DNA from: JAUVUV01 sp964548275
Lineage (GTDB): Bacteria; Gemmatimonadota; Glassbacteria; GWA2-58-10
Direction of reading: 5' to 3'
NCBI GenBank assembly: GCA_964548275.1
Contig: CAZJQI010000019.1
Location: 1 to 64,000, forward strand
Length of the DNA stretch: 64,000 bases
The number at the start of each line of letters is the position of its first letter. Position 1 is the stretch's first letter. A program made the position numbers and the translations under genes. This document shows, piece by piece, positions 7,827 to 15,654 of the stretch. The notes beneath the pieces are model-generated. The model saw only the letters and a program-made list of their open reading frames with translations. It ran no database searches and had not been told where the DNA came from.

Positions 7827-9956
7827 ATGCGTACTTTATCCGTTCTATACCTGCTCTGGCTCATTTTTACCCTGGCCTCCTGCGCACCCCGTCCCCTTTC
7901 AGACGCAGAGATTAAAAGGTGGGAAATCCAGAACGGCGTGCTCTCAGTCGGCGGTGTTGCAGTGATCGAGAATGTTCCGGGCGGGGTTAGAGTATCTGTC
8001 TCCGGGAACACTGCCAAAGGCACATTCCTGCGCCTTCTCACGGATGACACGGGGGTCGGCATTCAGCGCTGGAGCGGATTCAAGCTGACCGATGCTGTGC
8101 GCCTTACCCCTTATTTCAGGATGAAACCCTGGTGGACCAGGCCGGCATTCGTGGACAGCGAAAGGGAGGTTCCGCCGGAGACCCAGGCCCTGCTTTGGAA
8201 ACGCACGGACGGTAAAATCGGGCTTGTTCTTCCTCTTCTTGACCGGGGCTACCGGTTAACCCTCGAGGGAGACAGTGCGGGTTTGGGTATCATCGCGGAC
8301 AATAACATGTCCCTGGGAGAAACCGGAGTAACCCTGGTGGGTGTGTATGCGGCCCTGGGCGATGACCCGTACAAGCTGCTCGAACAGGCTTTCAGCACTG
8401 TGGTAGAGTGTATGGGCGTGGGAAGCCTGCGTGGTGAAAAACCCCTGCCCCCCTGGATCGACCGCCTGGGCTGGGCTTCCTGGTACGCTTTCTGGCAGGA
8501 GGTGACCGAGGAAAAGTTCCTTGCCGGGATCGGCTCCCTGGAGGATGCCGGGGTGAACCTGGGGTACGTTCTGCTGGATGACGGCTGGGAAAGCGTGAAC
8601 CGGAACAGGAGACTTCTCACCTCGTTCGAGCCTGACCCGAAAAAATTCCCCCACGGGCTGAAATGGCTGGTGGATAAGGTTACCCGCGATTATGGTGTGC
8701 CTTACTTTCTCATCTGGCACACCCTGGAGGGATACTGGAGCGGTATAGACTCGCTGAGCCCTGAGATGGCAATCTACAAAACCTACCCAACAGACGGCCG
8801 CTCGAACAGGGATTTCCCACCGCGCTACGAGAGATACCTGAAAGGGAGATGGAATACATTCTACCCGGAATGTGCCGAGGCTTTTTTCTTCGACTACCAC
8901 GCCTACCTGTCCACGAAAGGCGTTGACGGGGTGAAGGTGGACAACCAGTCTGACCTGGGGTACATGACATACGACCTGGGCCCGATGACCGAGGTGATGG
9001 GTGCCTACGTGCGGGCGCTGGAAAGCTCCGCCGAACACCATTACGGCCCTGGCAACGTGCTCAACTGCATGTCCATGGTAACTGACGCACTCTACCAGTA
9101 CAGGAGAAGCTCGATTGTGCGCACCTCCACGGATTTTTTCCCGGACAGCGCCTCAAGCTGGGGCCCGCACCTGGTGCTCAACGCGTACAACTCGCTGATC
9201 TGGGGCAACCTGATCCAGCCGGACTGGGACATGTTCAAATCCGTGCACCCCTGGGCAGCGTTCCATGCAGCAGCCCGGGCAATCTCAGGCGGGCCGGTGT
9301 ATCTTTCTGATGAGCCGGGCAAGCACGATCTAAGCCTGATTCGAAAGGTCGCCCTGGCTGACAGCCGTATCCTGCGCCCTGCAGATTGCGCCCGTCCCAC
9401 AGCGGATATCCTTTTCCGCAACCCGCAAACAGAGAATGTGCTGCTGAAAGTATTCAACCGCAACCGGGCAGGCTTTTTTATCCTGGCAGCGTTTAACTGC
9501 AACTATTTGATAGAGGCAAGCGATACGATCACGGATACGCTGGCAGTGGCTCTGGCTTACGGAACCAGCACTGACAGTGTCTATGCGGTTCTGGAGTCAG
9601 GCAGCCGCGAGCCGGTACTGAGGAAGGCAAACCAAAGCTGGCGGATTTCTCTCTCTCCCGGCGGGTTCAAGATTTTTACAGTCTCGGCAGTGAACAAAGG
9701 GGTCGCTCCGCTGGGTATCCCCGGCATGTACAACAGTGGGGGAATTTTCCAATCCTGCGGCTGGGAAAACTCCCGTGCCTACAAGGCCTGTATCGCCTCA
9801 GGCGGCGAAATAGCATTTTACAGTGAAGTGAAGCCTGCGAGAGTGGAGGATTCTGCTACTGGTAAAGAAATTCAACATATTTACAATGAGACCACGAAAC
9901 TTCTAACAGTAAAACTCGAAGGAACTCAACCCCGCAGCCTGAGCCTGATTTTCTGA
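7827..9956 (+). CDS. GH36 raffinose-synthase/Sip1-like lipoprotein
   Basis: A 709-residue protein of the raffinose synthase/alkaline alpha-galactosidase branch of GH36. LLDDGWES, GVDGVKVDNQSDLGY (containing the predicted nucleophile Asp), RTSTDFFPDS (candidate acid/base Asp), QPDWDMFKSVHPWAAFHAAARA and ISGGPVYLSDEPGKHD are all characteristic of that branch. The start at 7827 has a GGGGG upstream and gives a lipoprotein signal ending LASC; the frame is open to 7671 but the extra N-terminus looks like leader sequence. It probably acts in the periplasm or on the outer membrane on alpha-galactosides. It is transcribed divergently from the RraA-like gene and convergently with the next hydrolase. 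Confidence 0.88.
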   Translation: MRTLSVLYLLWLIFTLASCAPRPLSDAEIKRWEIQNGVLSVGGVAVIENVPGGVRVSVSGNTAKGTFLRLLTDDTGVGIQRWSGFKLTDAVRLTPYFRMKPWWTRPAFVDSEREVPPETQALLWKRTDGKIGLVLPLLDRGYRLTLEGDSAGLGIIADNNMSLGETGVTLVGVYAALGDDPYKLLEQAFSTVVECMGVGSLRGEKPLPPWIDRLGWASWYAFWQEVTEEKFLAGIGSLEDAGVNLGYVLLDDGWESVNRNRRLLTSFEPDPKKFPHGLKWLVDKVTRDYGVPYFLIWHTLEGYWSGIDSLSPEMAIYKTYPTDGRSNRDFPPRYERYLKGRWNTFYPECAEAFFFDYHAYLSTKGVDGVKVDNQSDLGYMTYDLGPMTEVMGAYVRALESSAEHHYGPGNVLNCMSMVTDALYQYRRSSIVRTSTDFFPDSASSWGPHLVLNAYNSLIWGNLIQPDWDMFKSVHPWAAFHAAARAISGGPVYLSDEPGKHDLSLIRKVALADSRILRPADCARPTADILFRNPQTENVLLKVFNRNRAGFFILAAFNCNYLIEASDTITDTLAVALAYGTSTDSVYAVLESGSREPVLRKANQSWRISLSPGGFKIFTVSAVNKGVAPLGIPGMYNSGGIFQSCGWENSRAYKACIASGGEIAFYSEVKPARVEDSATGKEIQHIYNETTKLLTVKLEGTQPRSLSLIF

Positions 9957-10004
9957 ATTTGATGCTGTTAATCTTGAAGTTCGAGATCTTGCTGAAACAG
10001 GCTA

Positions 10005-10847
10005 TTATCTGCTCTCCCAGTCTCCCCGCAGGAACTCCAATGCGATCCGCGTGAAAACAGGCGCATTCTTGCCGCCAACAGGTCCGTGACCCCCATTCGG
10101 TACGATCCAGAGATAGGAATCAGGAATGGCGCCGTACATCTCCACTGGTATCGACACTGGAAAGAAGCGGTCCCGGTCTCCATGCACGATCAGGGTTCTT
10201 GCCGTGATGGTTGAGAGATAGGGCGAGGTGAAATTCATATCATCGTAGCTGTCCTTGAAGTTGTTAAACTGGGTGAGCAAAGCCCGGATTTGATCGTCTC
10301 CGTGCTTATGATTTTTTCGCAGGTTCTCCCATCGTTCCGGGCTGATACTGTCAGGTGAGGTTCGGCGCATGATAGCCCGTGCCTGCTCGGGGAAATAGAT
10401 GGTAGAGCCGATCAGAATCATGGCCTCGACCCGTGCAGGCTGCTGTGTGGCCATATGTGTCAATGTCATGCCACCGGTGCTGGAGCCTATTGCTTTGAAC
10501 CGCTCGATCCCTAATTGATCCAGCAGGGCAAAGACATCCAGTGCAGACTGCCGGTGAGTGAACCGGTTTGTCGGGTTGGTGGAGCGGCCATGGCCCCGGA
10601 GATCAGGGATAATCAGACGGTAATGCGCTGCGAAATCGTCAATGAAGTTTCCCCAGGACCGACCGGTTCCTGTGAACCCGTGCAGCAGCACAAGAGGATC
10701 GCCCTGGCCGTGTATCTCGTAGTACATCTGCATGCCGTTAATCGATGCCGCGTGTCCTTGCACCGGCTCCTGCGCCCGAATCGACTCCACGGGAAAAGTG
10801 AACGCAACAGCAGCGATCAGAACGAGTAATTTTTTAGCGTGCGACAT
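10005..10847 (-). CDS. exported alpha/beta hydrolase
   Basis: A 280-residue alpha/beta-hydrolase with a Sec signal (MSHAKKLLVLIAAVAFTFPVESIRA). The oxyanion segment is LVLLHGFTGTG. The nucleophile elbow is GSSTGG, with Ser at the centre. The catalytic acid is likely in HGDRDRFFP and the histidine in NGGHGP. Length and motifs fit esterase or lipase-like members; the substrate cannot be told. A good AGGAG ribosome site precedes the ATG. Another exported hydrolase of the same fold lies about 100 bp upstream on the same strand; the two share order of motifs but little sequence. Confidence 0.85.
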   Translation of the reverse strand: MSHAKKLLVLIAAVAFTFPVESIRAQEPVQGHAASINGMQMYYEIHGQGDPLVLLHGFTGTGRSWGNFIDDFAAHYRLIIPDLRGHGRSTNPTNRFTHRQSALDVFALLDQLGIERFKAIGSSTGGMTLTHMATQQPARVEAMILIGSTIYFPEQARAIMRRTSPDSISPERWENLRKNHKHGDDQIRALLTQFNNFKDSYDDMNFTSPYLSTITARTLIVHGDRDRFFPVSIPVEMYGAIPDSYLWIVPNGGHGPVGGKNAPVFTRIALEFLRGDWESR

Positions 10848-10946
10848 GGGGATACTCCTTTCTAGATTAACCTGGAACCCGAAAAACTAAAAAATGGAAT
10901 CCCGTCTCTGATAAATAGTCGTTTTCGTTTTTAAGAAGATTAAACT

Positions 10947-11801
10947 TTATTCCATCCCTGCCAGGCGTACGAATTCAGCCACAGCTTCGGCAAGGAGGCG
11001 GTTGAAAGTTTCGGGGTCTTCCAGCATCACGAAATGACCCACTCTGGACATATCCACCGCTTCAAAAGAGGAGGCATACCGCCTGCCAGCCACAACATTT
11101 GTAGGACTAGTGTCAGAGTTGATACAACGAATTGGCGCCCGCACCTGCTGAAGTGCTCGTGTAAGTTCACTGTTCCTGTAGTTAAACAGCGCTTCTACCG
11201 CGCCCACTCCGACTTGCTGAGGGACCGCGGACATGTCGGCGACAACCTTTTCGACCAGAGCAGAATCGGAGGTGGGTGTGAACATAGCACGCACAAAATC
11301 CGCGGTTGTCTCCGAGAAATTGGCACTCAAAGAGGCCAGTAATTCGTCTATTTGGAATTTTTGCTCGACATTGTGAAAAGTGTCCGCTGCTACCAGGCCT
11401 ATCACGCGTTCAGGTATGCGCTGCGCCGCCTCCAGGATCACTGGCCCTCCCATGGAGTGCCCGATCAGCACAACGTTATCCAGGCCGAGTTTGTCCACCA
11501 CTGCCACGACATCCTCACCGAAGGCCTCCATTGTATAATCCTTGCGGCCCAGGCCGGACTCGCCGTGGCCTGCAAGATCAACTGTCACCACCTTATAGCG
11601 CTTAGAAAAAAAAGGCGCCTGGGCATCCCAATAGGTTTTGTCGCAGCACCAGCCGTGGACAAAAACCAGAGCCGGAGTGCCGCTGCCCTGCACGTGGAAA
11701 CTGATCTGAATCCCGTCGGCTGAAATGGCGGTATGCCTGGGTGCGCAGCTGCCTGTCATAATCACAAACCCCCATAAAAGAATTGCAGATATTTTTCTCA
11801 T
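10947..11801 (-). CDS. alpha/beta hydrolase lipoprotein
   Basis: A 284-residue alpha/beta hydrolase with a lipoprotein signal (MRKISAILLWGFVIMTGSC). LVFVHGWCCDKTYWD holds the oxyanion turn, GHSMGG the nucleophile Ser, and SRVGHFVMLEDPE the likely catalytic His. It belongs to the broad esterase/haloperoxidase-like group, and the substrate is unknown. It is followed 99 bp downstream by the second exported hydrolase and may be co-transcribed with it. Confidence 0.85.
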   Translation of the reverse strand: MRKISAILLWGFVIMTGSCAPRHTAISADGIQISFHVQGSGTPALVFVHGWCCDKTYWDAQAPFFSKRYKVVTVDLAGHGESGLGRKDYTMEAFGEDVVAVVDKLGLDNVVLIGHSMGGPVILEAAQRIPERVIGLVAADTFHNVEQKFQIDELLASLSANFSETTADFVRAMFTPTSDSALVEKVVADMSAVPQQVGVGAVEALFNYRNSELTRALQQVRAPIRCINSDTSPTNVVAGRRYASSFEAVDMSRVGHFVMLEDPETFNRLLAEAVAEFVRLAGME

Positions 11802-11921
11802 TGTTGACTCCTATTTGTTTCCAAAGATAACCTGTTTCAACTACCGGATCATTTATGAGTTTAGAACGTCCACTAATCAGACATGATCGGAGCCAATGCG
11901 GATCATAAATCCACTGCCTTT

Positions 11922-13832
11922 TCAGTCAGGTTCTTTCTTTTCTTTAAGCAATTTTTTCAAAAAGCCGGGCAGCTCTTTTACCGGCTTATCTCCTGATTGC
12001 GCTCCGATTCTGTCGCTCCCGGCACCGGTGGAATCCGCGTCCTTTGGTTTGGAGGGCAGAAGGCGGTCGATCAGCTTATCGAGCTGGCGGCCGAGTTTTC
12101 TGCCCAGCCGCCTGGCAACAGGCCGCATGTCCCAGTTTACCAGGGGGTCGTCCGTTGTTCCGCCGATCTTGAAATCAAGCTCCAGCCTGTCTTTCTTACC
12201 GGTCAGCAGGCTGGCGACCTCGCCGGGGAGCCTGGAACGGTATTTCCGGGTGAGATTCTCGCTGAGAACCAGGGTGAGGGAATAATCCAGCGAACCGTCA
12301 AAACCCACTGAGCCTGAAACCAGCAGGTCGCTGACAGTTGTTTTGATTTCCAGATTGTCCCCGTAAACACGCTCATTGCTGATCTCGAACTTGCCGATCC
12401 ACTGCTCAATTGCCAGGTCTTTCAGTTCCTCGATTTTGGTCAGCCGGGCGAGCCTTTCCAGAGCAGGCCAGCCTGTGAGCCGTCCCTGGCTGAGAGTAAA
12501 CTCGGCATGGCCGCTCAGGTTTTCGTCCAGAGATTTTTCCCCTCCCCTTTGACGTTCCAGGTGAATCTCCGTGGACACCAGGCCTGTGAGGTAACTGCCG
12601 AGCTTGCTGAAAGGAGAAAGCAGCTCGCCTACGCTCACCCGGACGGCTTTCAGATCGAGAGCGTATCCGGGAAGACCTGCTTTCCCCAATGTGATACTGC
12701 CGTTTCCGGCCAGCCTGCCGGAGAAAAAACCGGCGTCTATCCGCTGGATCGTGATCAGGCTGTCCCGGACTCTGAAAGCCAGCTTGACACTGTCCAGGGC
12801 TATCTCCGGAGTAACGTTAAGCCTTCCTGCTTGCAGACTAAACTCCGGGCCTTGCTCAGCCCCAGGCTTGTGCTCGATCCGGGCTGCAAGCTGAATGCGG
12901 CCCTCAAGCTCTTCCACCAGTCCGCCCGGCTTGCCGGATTCAGTGAGCAAGCCTGACAGCGGCGTAAGTTCATCCGCTGTGCCTTCCAATGACACCGAAT
13001 AGCCGAGATCCTTCTTACCCAGGCCGTCCAGCCTGCCTGTACCTGTGAGCCGGATCCCGGTAAAATCCAATGTGATGCTTTTCAGAGAGATCTCCTCGAA
13101 AGATAATTTTTCCCCGGCCCTTGCAAAGCTTGCCGAAAAGTTCATTTCCAGGGGCAGAAACGCTCCGAGCCTGAAAAAAGTTTCCGAACTCGAAGATTTG
13201 ATACCCTCCAGATGCACCCGGCCCTCTATGGTGGGAGAGGGTTCGGCATGTTCCAGCCCGCTGAGCGCAAAATGGGCCTCAAGCGGGCCCAGAGCCATTT
13301 CAAGCTTATTTCTCTGATCGAGGTAGTACACAGTAGCTTCCTCAGCCGATACAGCGAGCAGGACCAGGCTGAAACCAACTTCCTTTTCCCTGGCTGGCAC
13401 TTTTTGGGGCTCCCCGGGTTTTTCTCTAAAGACGCGAGTGGCATTCAAAACTCCCGTCTTATCTCTTTCCATGTAAATTTCCGGACGGATTAGAGATAAG
13501 CTCGCGATTTCGACCCGGCGCATCAAAAGCGGAAGGAGCCTGAATTTCAGGTACAGGTTGTCTATGCGTAAAAAATACGGGGTAATCTCATCAGGGTGTG
13601 AGGCAACCTCGATCTCGCTCAAATTTACAGCGAAGCCCCGCCGGAAACTGATACCGACTTCCCCGACACTGCATTGACGTCCCGTGGTCCTTTCGACAGT
13701 TGATTCAACCAGCCGGCGCACCCCATCCGCCGGGAAAAACAGCTTTAGCCAGACAGCCAGTCCGGCGAAAAGCACGAGAAGAACCAGAGCGGTTATTCCG
13801 GCAATTCTAAAAACTTTCCTCTTCATAAGCAC
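11922..13832 (-). CDS. AsmA/TamB-like membrane-anchored protein
   Basis: A 636-residue protein with one N-terminal transmembrane segment (ITALVLLVLFAGLAVWLKLFF) followed by a long beta-rich periplasmic region. The N-terminal stretch (VRRLVESTVERTTGRQCSVGEVGISF, then IEVASHPDEITPYFLRIDNLYLKFRLLPLL) matches the AsmA family pattern, and the repeated short strands fit a lipid-transfer-like groove. AsmA-family proteins help move phospholipid between membranes or tune outer-membrane assembly. The C-terminus is basic and disordered (KPKDADSTGAG, then KKLLKEKKEPD). An alternative Met lies two codons in. Confidence 0.8.
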   Translation of the reverse strand: MLMKRKVFRIAGITALVLLVLFAGLAVWLKLFFPADGVRRLVESTVERTTGRQCSVGEVGISFRRGFAVNLSEIEVASHPDEITPYFLRIDNLYLKFRLLPLLMRRVEIASLSLIRPEIYMERDKTGVLNATRVFREKPGEPQKVPAREKEVGFSLVLLAVSAEEATVYYLDQRNKLEMALGPLEAHFALSGLEHAEPSPTIEGRVHLEGIKSSSSETFFRLGAFLPLEMNFSASFARAGEKLSFEEISLKSITLDFTGIRLTGTGRLDGLGKKDLGYSVSLEGTADELTPLSGLLTESGKPGGLVEELEGRIQLAARIEHKPGAEQGPEFSLQAGRLNVTPEIALDSVKLAFRVRDSLITIQRIDAGFFSGRLAGNGSITLGKAGLPGYALDLKAVRVSVGELLSPFSKLGSYLTGLVSTEIHLERQRGGEKSLDENLSGHAEFTLSQGRLTGWPALERLARLTKIEELKDLAIEQWIGKFEISNERVYGDNLEIKTTVSDLLVSGSVGFDGSLDYSLTLVLSENLTRKYRSRLPGEVASLLTGKKDRLELDFKIGGTTDDPLVNWDMRPVARRLGRKLGRQLDKLIDRLLPSKPKDADSTGAGSDRIGAQSGDKPVKELPGFLKKLLKEKKEPD

Positions 13833-13965
13833 TCAACTATTGAAAGCAATATCCTGGATAATAATACACAAGACGGAAGGCGTGCACATCAAACGGAACG
13901 GAGACAGAGATTGCCTTATGATATATTAATCATGGAAACAGAGACAGTGTAATCGTAAAGGGGTG

Positions 13966-15120
13966 TTATTTCCCGAGCTTTTTCAGCAACTGTCTGGCCT
14001 GTTCGCGGCCGCCGCGGTAATCACTGTAATCGAGCACGGCTTCAAGCGATTGCCTTGCCTGCTCTTTTTCTCCCATCCGGAAATGAATCCTGCCCTTTTC
14101 CAGGTAAGTTGCCGGGAGTATCCATTCAGGGGTTACCTCAGAGCTTGCCAGGATCGAATCGAAACGCTTCAGCGCCATGGCGGATTTGCCTGTTTTGCTG
14201 TCGCAGTAGCCAAGCCGGAAAGTCATCGAGTAGCGGGAAAACATTTTATTCCGGTAAAAGGGGTAATTATTCTCGATCCTTTCGGCCACCTGTTGGAATA
14301 TTTCCGCAGCTGCCTGGTATTCTTTGAGCCTGAGGAGGATGTCGCCGTAACGCCAGTGGATCAGCGGGTTGTCCGGATATTTTTCATGAAGTTTGCGGGC
14401 CATTTCCCTGACCGAGCTGTCCGGGGTTTCGATCACCGAGTAAAGGTTCAGCAGCATGATCTTTGACGCGTCCCGGGAGTAAAGCCCGCGTGCTGCTGCC
14501 AGCCGAATGTTTTCCAGACCCTCCTCACGGTCTCCCTCGAACCCATAGACCAGGGCCAGAATCTTGATCATTTTGGGAAGCACATTGGTAAAATACTGGT
14601 AGATACCTCGACCCAGATAGTTGTCGTAATATTCAGGGTCAATATTGAGCGCCTTCTCAATCGTATTCCAGGCTCGTTTGGCCAGGGGCGCCATTACGAG
14701 ATATTTCCTCTCGATCATTGCCAGAAGAGCCTCCTGGCCGTAGATCGCGCCCAGGTAAAGAGTACCCTCGAACCGGCTTTCATTCCTGGAGCGTACTTTT
14801 TCAGCCACCCTGCAACAGTCGCGCACCGCCTCTTTGAACTTGCCTTTTAAAGCATCGCTGTCACTGCCCTCGGGTTGAAGGAAGATTCTCCAGGAACAGG
14901 CCACAGCACGGAAAAAATAACCGGCGGGCCTGGCCGGGTTACGCTCAATCCACCTGTCGATAAGACTATCCGCCTCATCCATCTTCATCGCCAACAGTAA
15001 ACTTCCGGCCCTGTCCAAGTCCTCCTCGTACAGCGGATGGGAGATCTGGGCGCCCCGGCAATCACGCAAGAGGGGAACCAATAAGAAAGACAGGCAGAAC
15101 AGGAACGCCGTCCTTGCCAT
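13966..15120 (-). CDS. exported TPR-repeat protein
   Basis: A 384-residue protein with an N-terminal signal (MARTAFLFCLSFLLVPLLRDC, possibly a lipobox) followed by helical tetratricopeptide-type repeats. Recognisable repeats include PLIHWRYGDILLRLKEYQAAAEIFQQVAERI and PATYLEKGRIHFRMGEKEQARQSLEAVL near the C-terminus. A GTG six codons upstream (15138) is an alternative start. TPR proteins scaffold complexes, and no specific function is visible. It is divergent from nrdD. Confidence 0.75.
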   Translation of the reverse strand: MARTAFLFCLSFLLVPLLRDCRGAQISHPLYEEDLDRAGSLLLAMKMDEADSLIDRWIERNPARPAGYFFRAVACSWRIFLQPEGSDSDALKGKFKEAVRDCCRVAEKVRSRNESRFEGTLYLGAIYGQEALLAMIERKYLVMAPLAKRAWNTIEKALNIDPEYYDNYLGRGIYQYFTNVLPKMIKILALVYGFEGDREEGLENIRLAAARGLYSRDASKIMLLNLYSVIETPDSSVREMARKLHEKYPDNPLIHWRYGDILLRLKEYQAAAEIFQQVAERIENNYPFYRNKMFSRYSMTFRLGYCDSKTGKSAMALKRFDSILASSEVTPEWILPATYLEKGRIHFRMGEKEQARQSLEAVLDYSDYRGGREQARQLLKKLGK

Positions 15121-15356
15121 TACCGGCAACAGGTTCACTTTTTAATAATCCTTGTTCAGATGAGACCTATCTCTAAAACTTCACTCTCTAAAATATACAG
15201 GAGAAAATAATGTGCGCAGCAGTGCTCGAAAAAGAAAAAAATTGACTGATGATTCAGTCGATTGTTATCTTGCAATTAAATTTTCCCCCAGCCGATTCTC
15301 CTGATAAAATACTAATGAAGACTTAATTTTTCTGCAAACCCTTTCCATGTAAAAGA

Positions 15357-15372
15357 TTACCACATTTGGTAT
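15357..15372 (+). promoter_or_regulatory. NrdR box 1 (candidate)
   Basis: The 16-mer TTACCACATTTGGTAT resembles the NrdR consensus (ACACWATATATWGTGT), keeping the ACnA and GGTnT ends. Its start is exactly 31 bp before the start of box 2, about three helical turns, which is the spacing expected for paired NrdR boxes. Confidence 0.6.
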
Positions 15373-15387
15373 GGCATTTATAACTTT

Positions 15388-15403
15388 ATACAATATATGG
15401 TAT
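15388..15403 (+). promoter_or_regulatory. NrdR box 2 (candidate)
   Basis: The 16-mer ATACAATATATGGTAT is a near-palindrome that fits the NrdR box core ACAATATATnGT. It lies 8 bp upstream of the -35 element of the nrdD promoter, so repressor bound here could block RNA polymerase. Confidence 0.7.
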
Positions 15404-15410
15404 TTTTTTC

Positions 15411-15439
15411 TTGACAGAGGGCAAACACCGTTCTAATAT
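15411..15439 (+). promoter_or_regulatory. nrdD operon promoter
   Basis: TTGACA at 15411-15416, a 17-bp spacer, and TAATAT at 15434-15439. The -35 is perfect, the -10 matches five of six bases and the spacing is optimal. It leaves a leader of about 210 bases before the nrdD start. Confidence 0.8.
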
Positions 15440-15654
15440 TTATCCTCAGTCCTATTCTTGCCGGAAGATCGGTTTCCAAAATCGCCCGCTACTCGTGATA
15501 GGTTCGCTTGCCGCATGCGGTCGCAAGTGTTTGCTATACAAAATTTTGGCATATAATTCAAAAAAGTAAAGGCTTTTGCAGCAGGAAATAATTATAACTT
15601 GCTGTCAGAAAGCCTGTTGACAAGTTTTTACCTTTCTACCCCCAGGGAGGTTTC

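Larger units (their letters stand above)
15139..15654. other. 516-bp regulatory intergenic region upstream of nrdD
   Basis: No protein-coding frame is supported here. The region holds two NrdR-like boxes, a consensus promoter and a leader of about 200 bases containing a GC-rich imperfect inverted repeat around 15506-15526 (CTTGCCGCATGCGGTCGCAAG). The half nearest the TPR gene is AT-rich and shows nothing I can name. Confidence 0.6.

Noticed and set aside
8256..9041. Long open frame antisense to the GH36 gene (261 codons)
   Set aside because: Overlaps a well-supported gene, has no ribosome site or known domain.
15552..15557. Second TATAAT element in the nrdD leader
   Set aside because: No acceptable -35 at the right distance; the upstream promoter at 15411 is much better.
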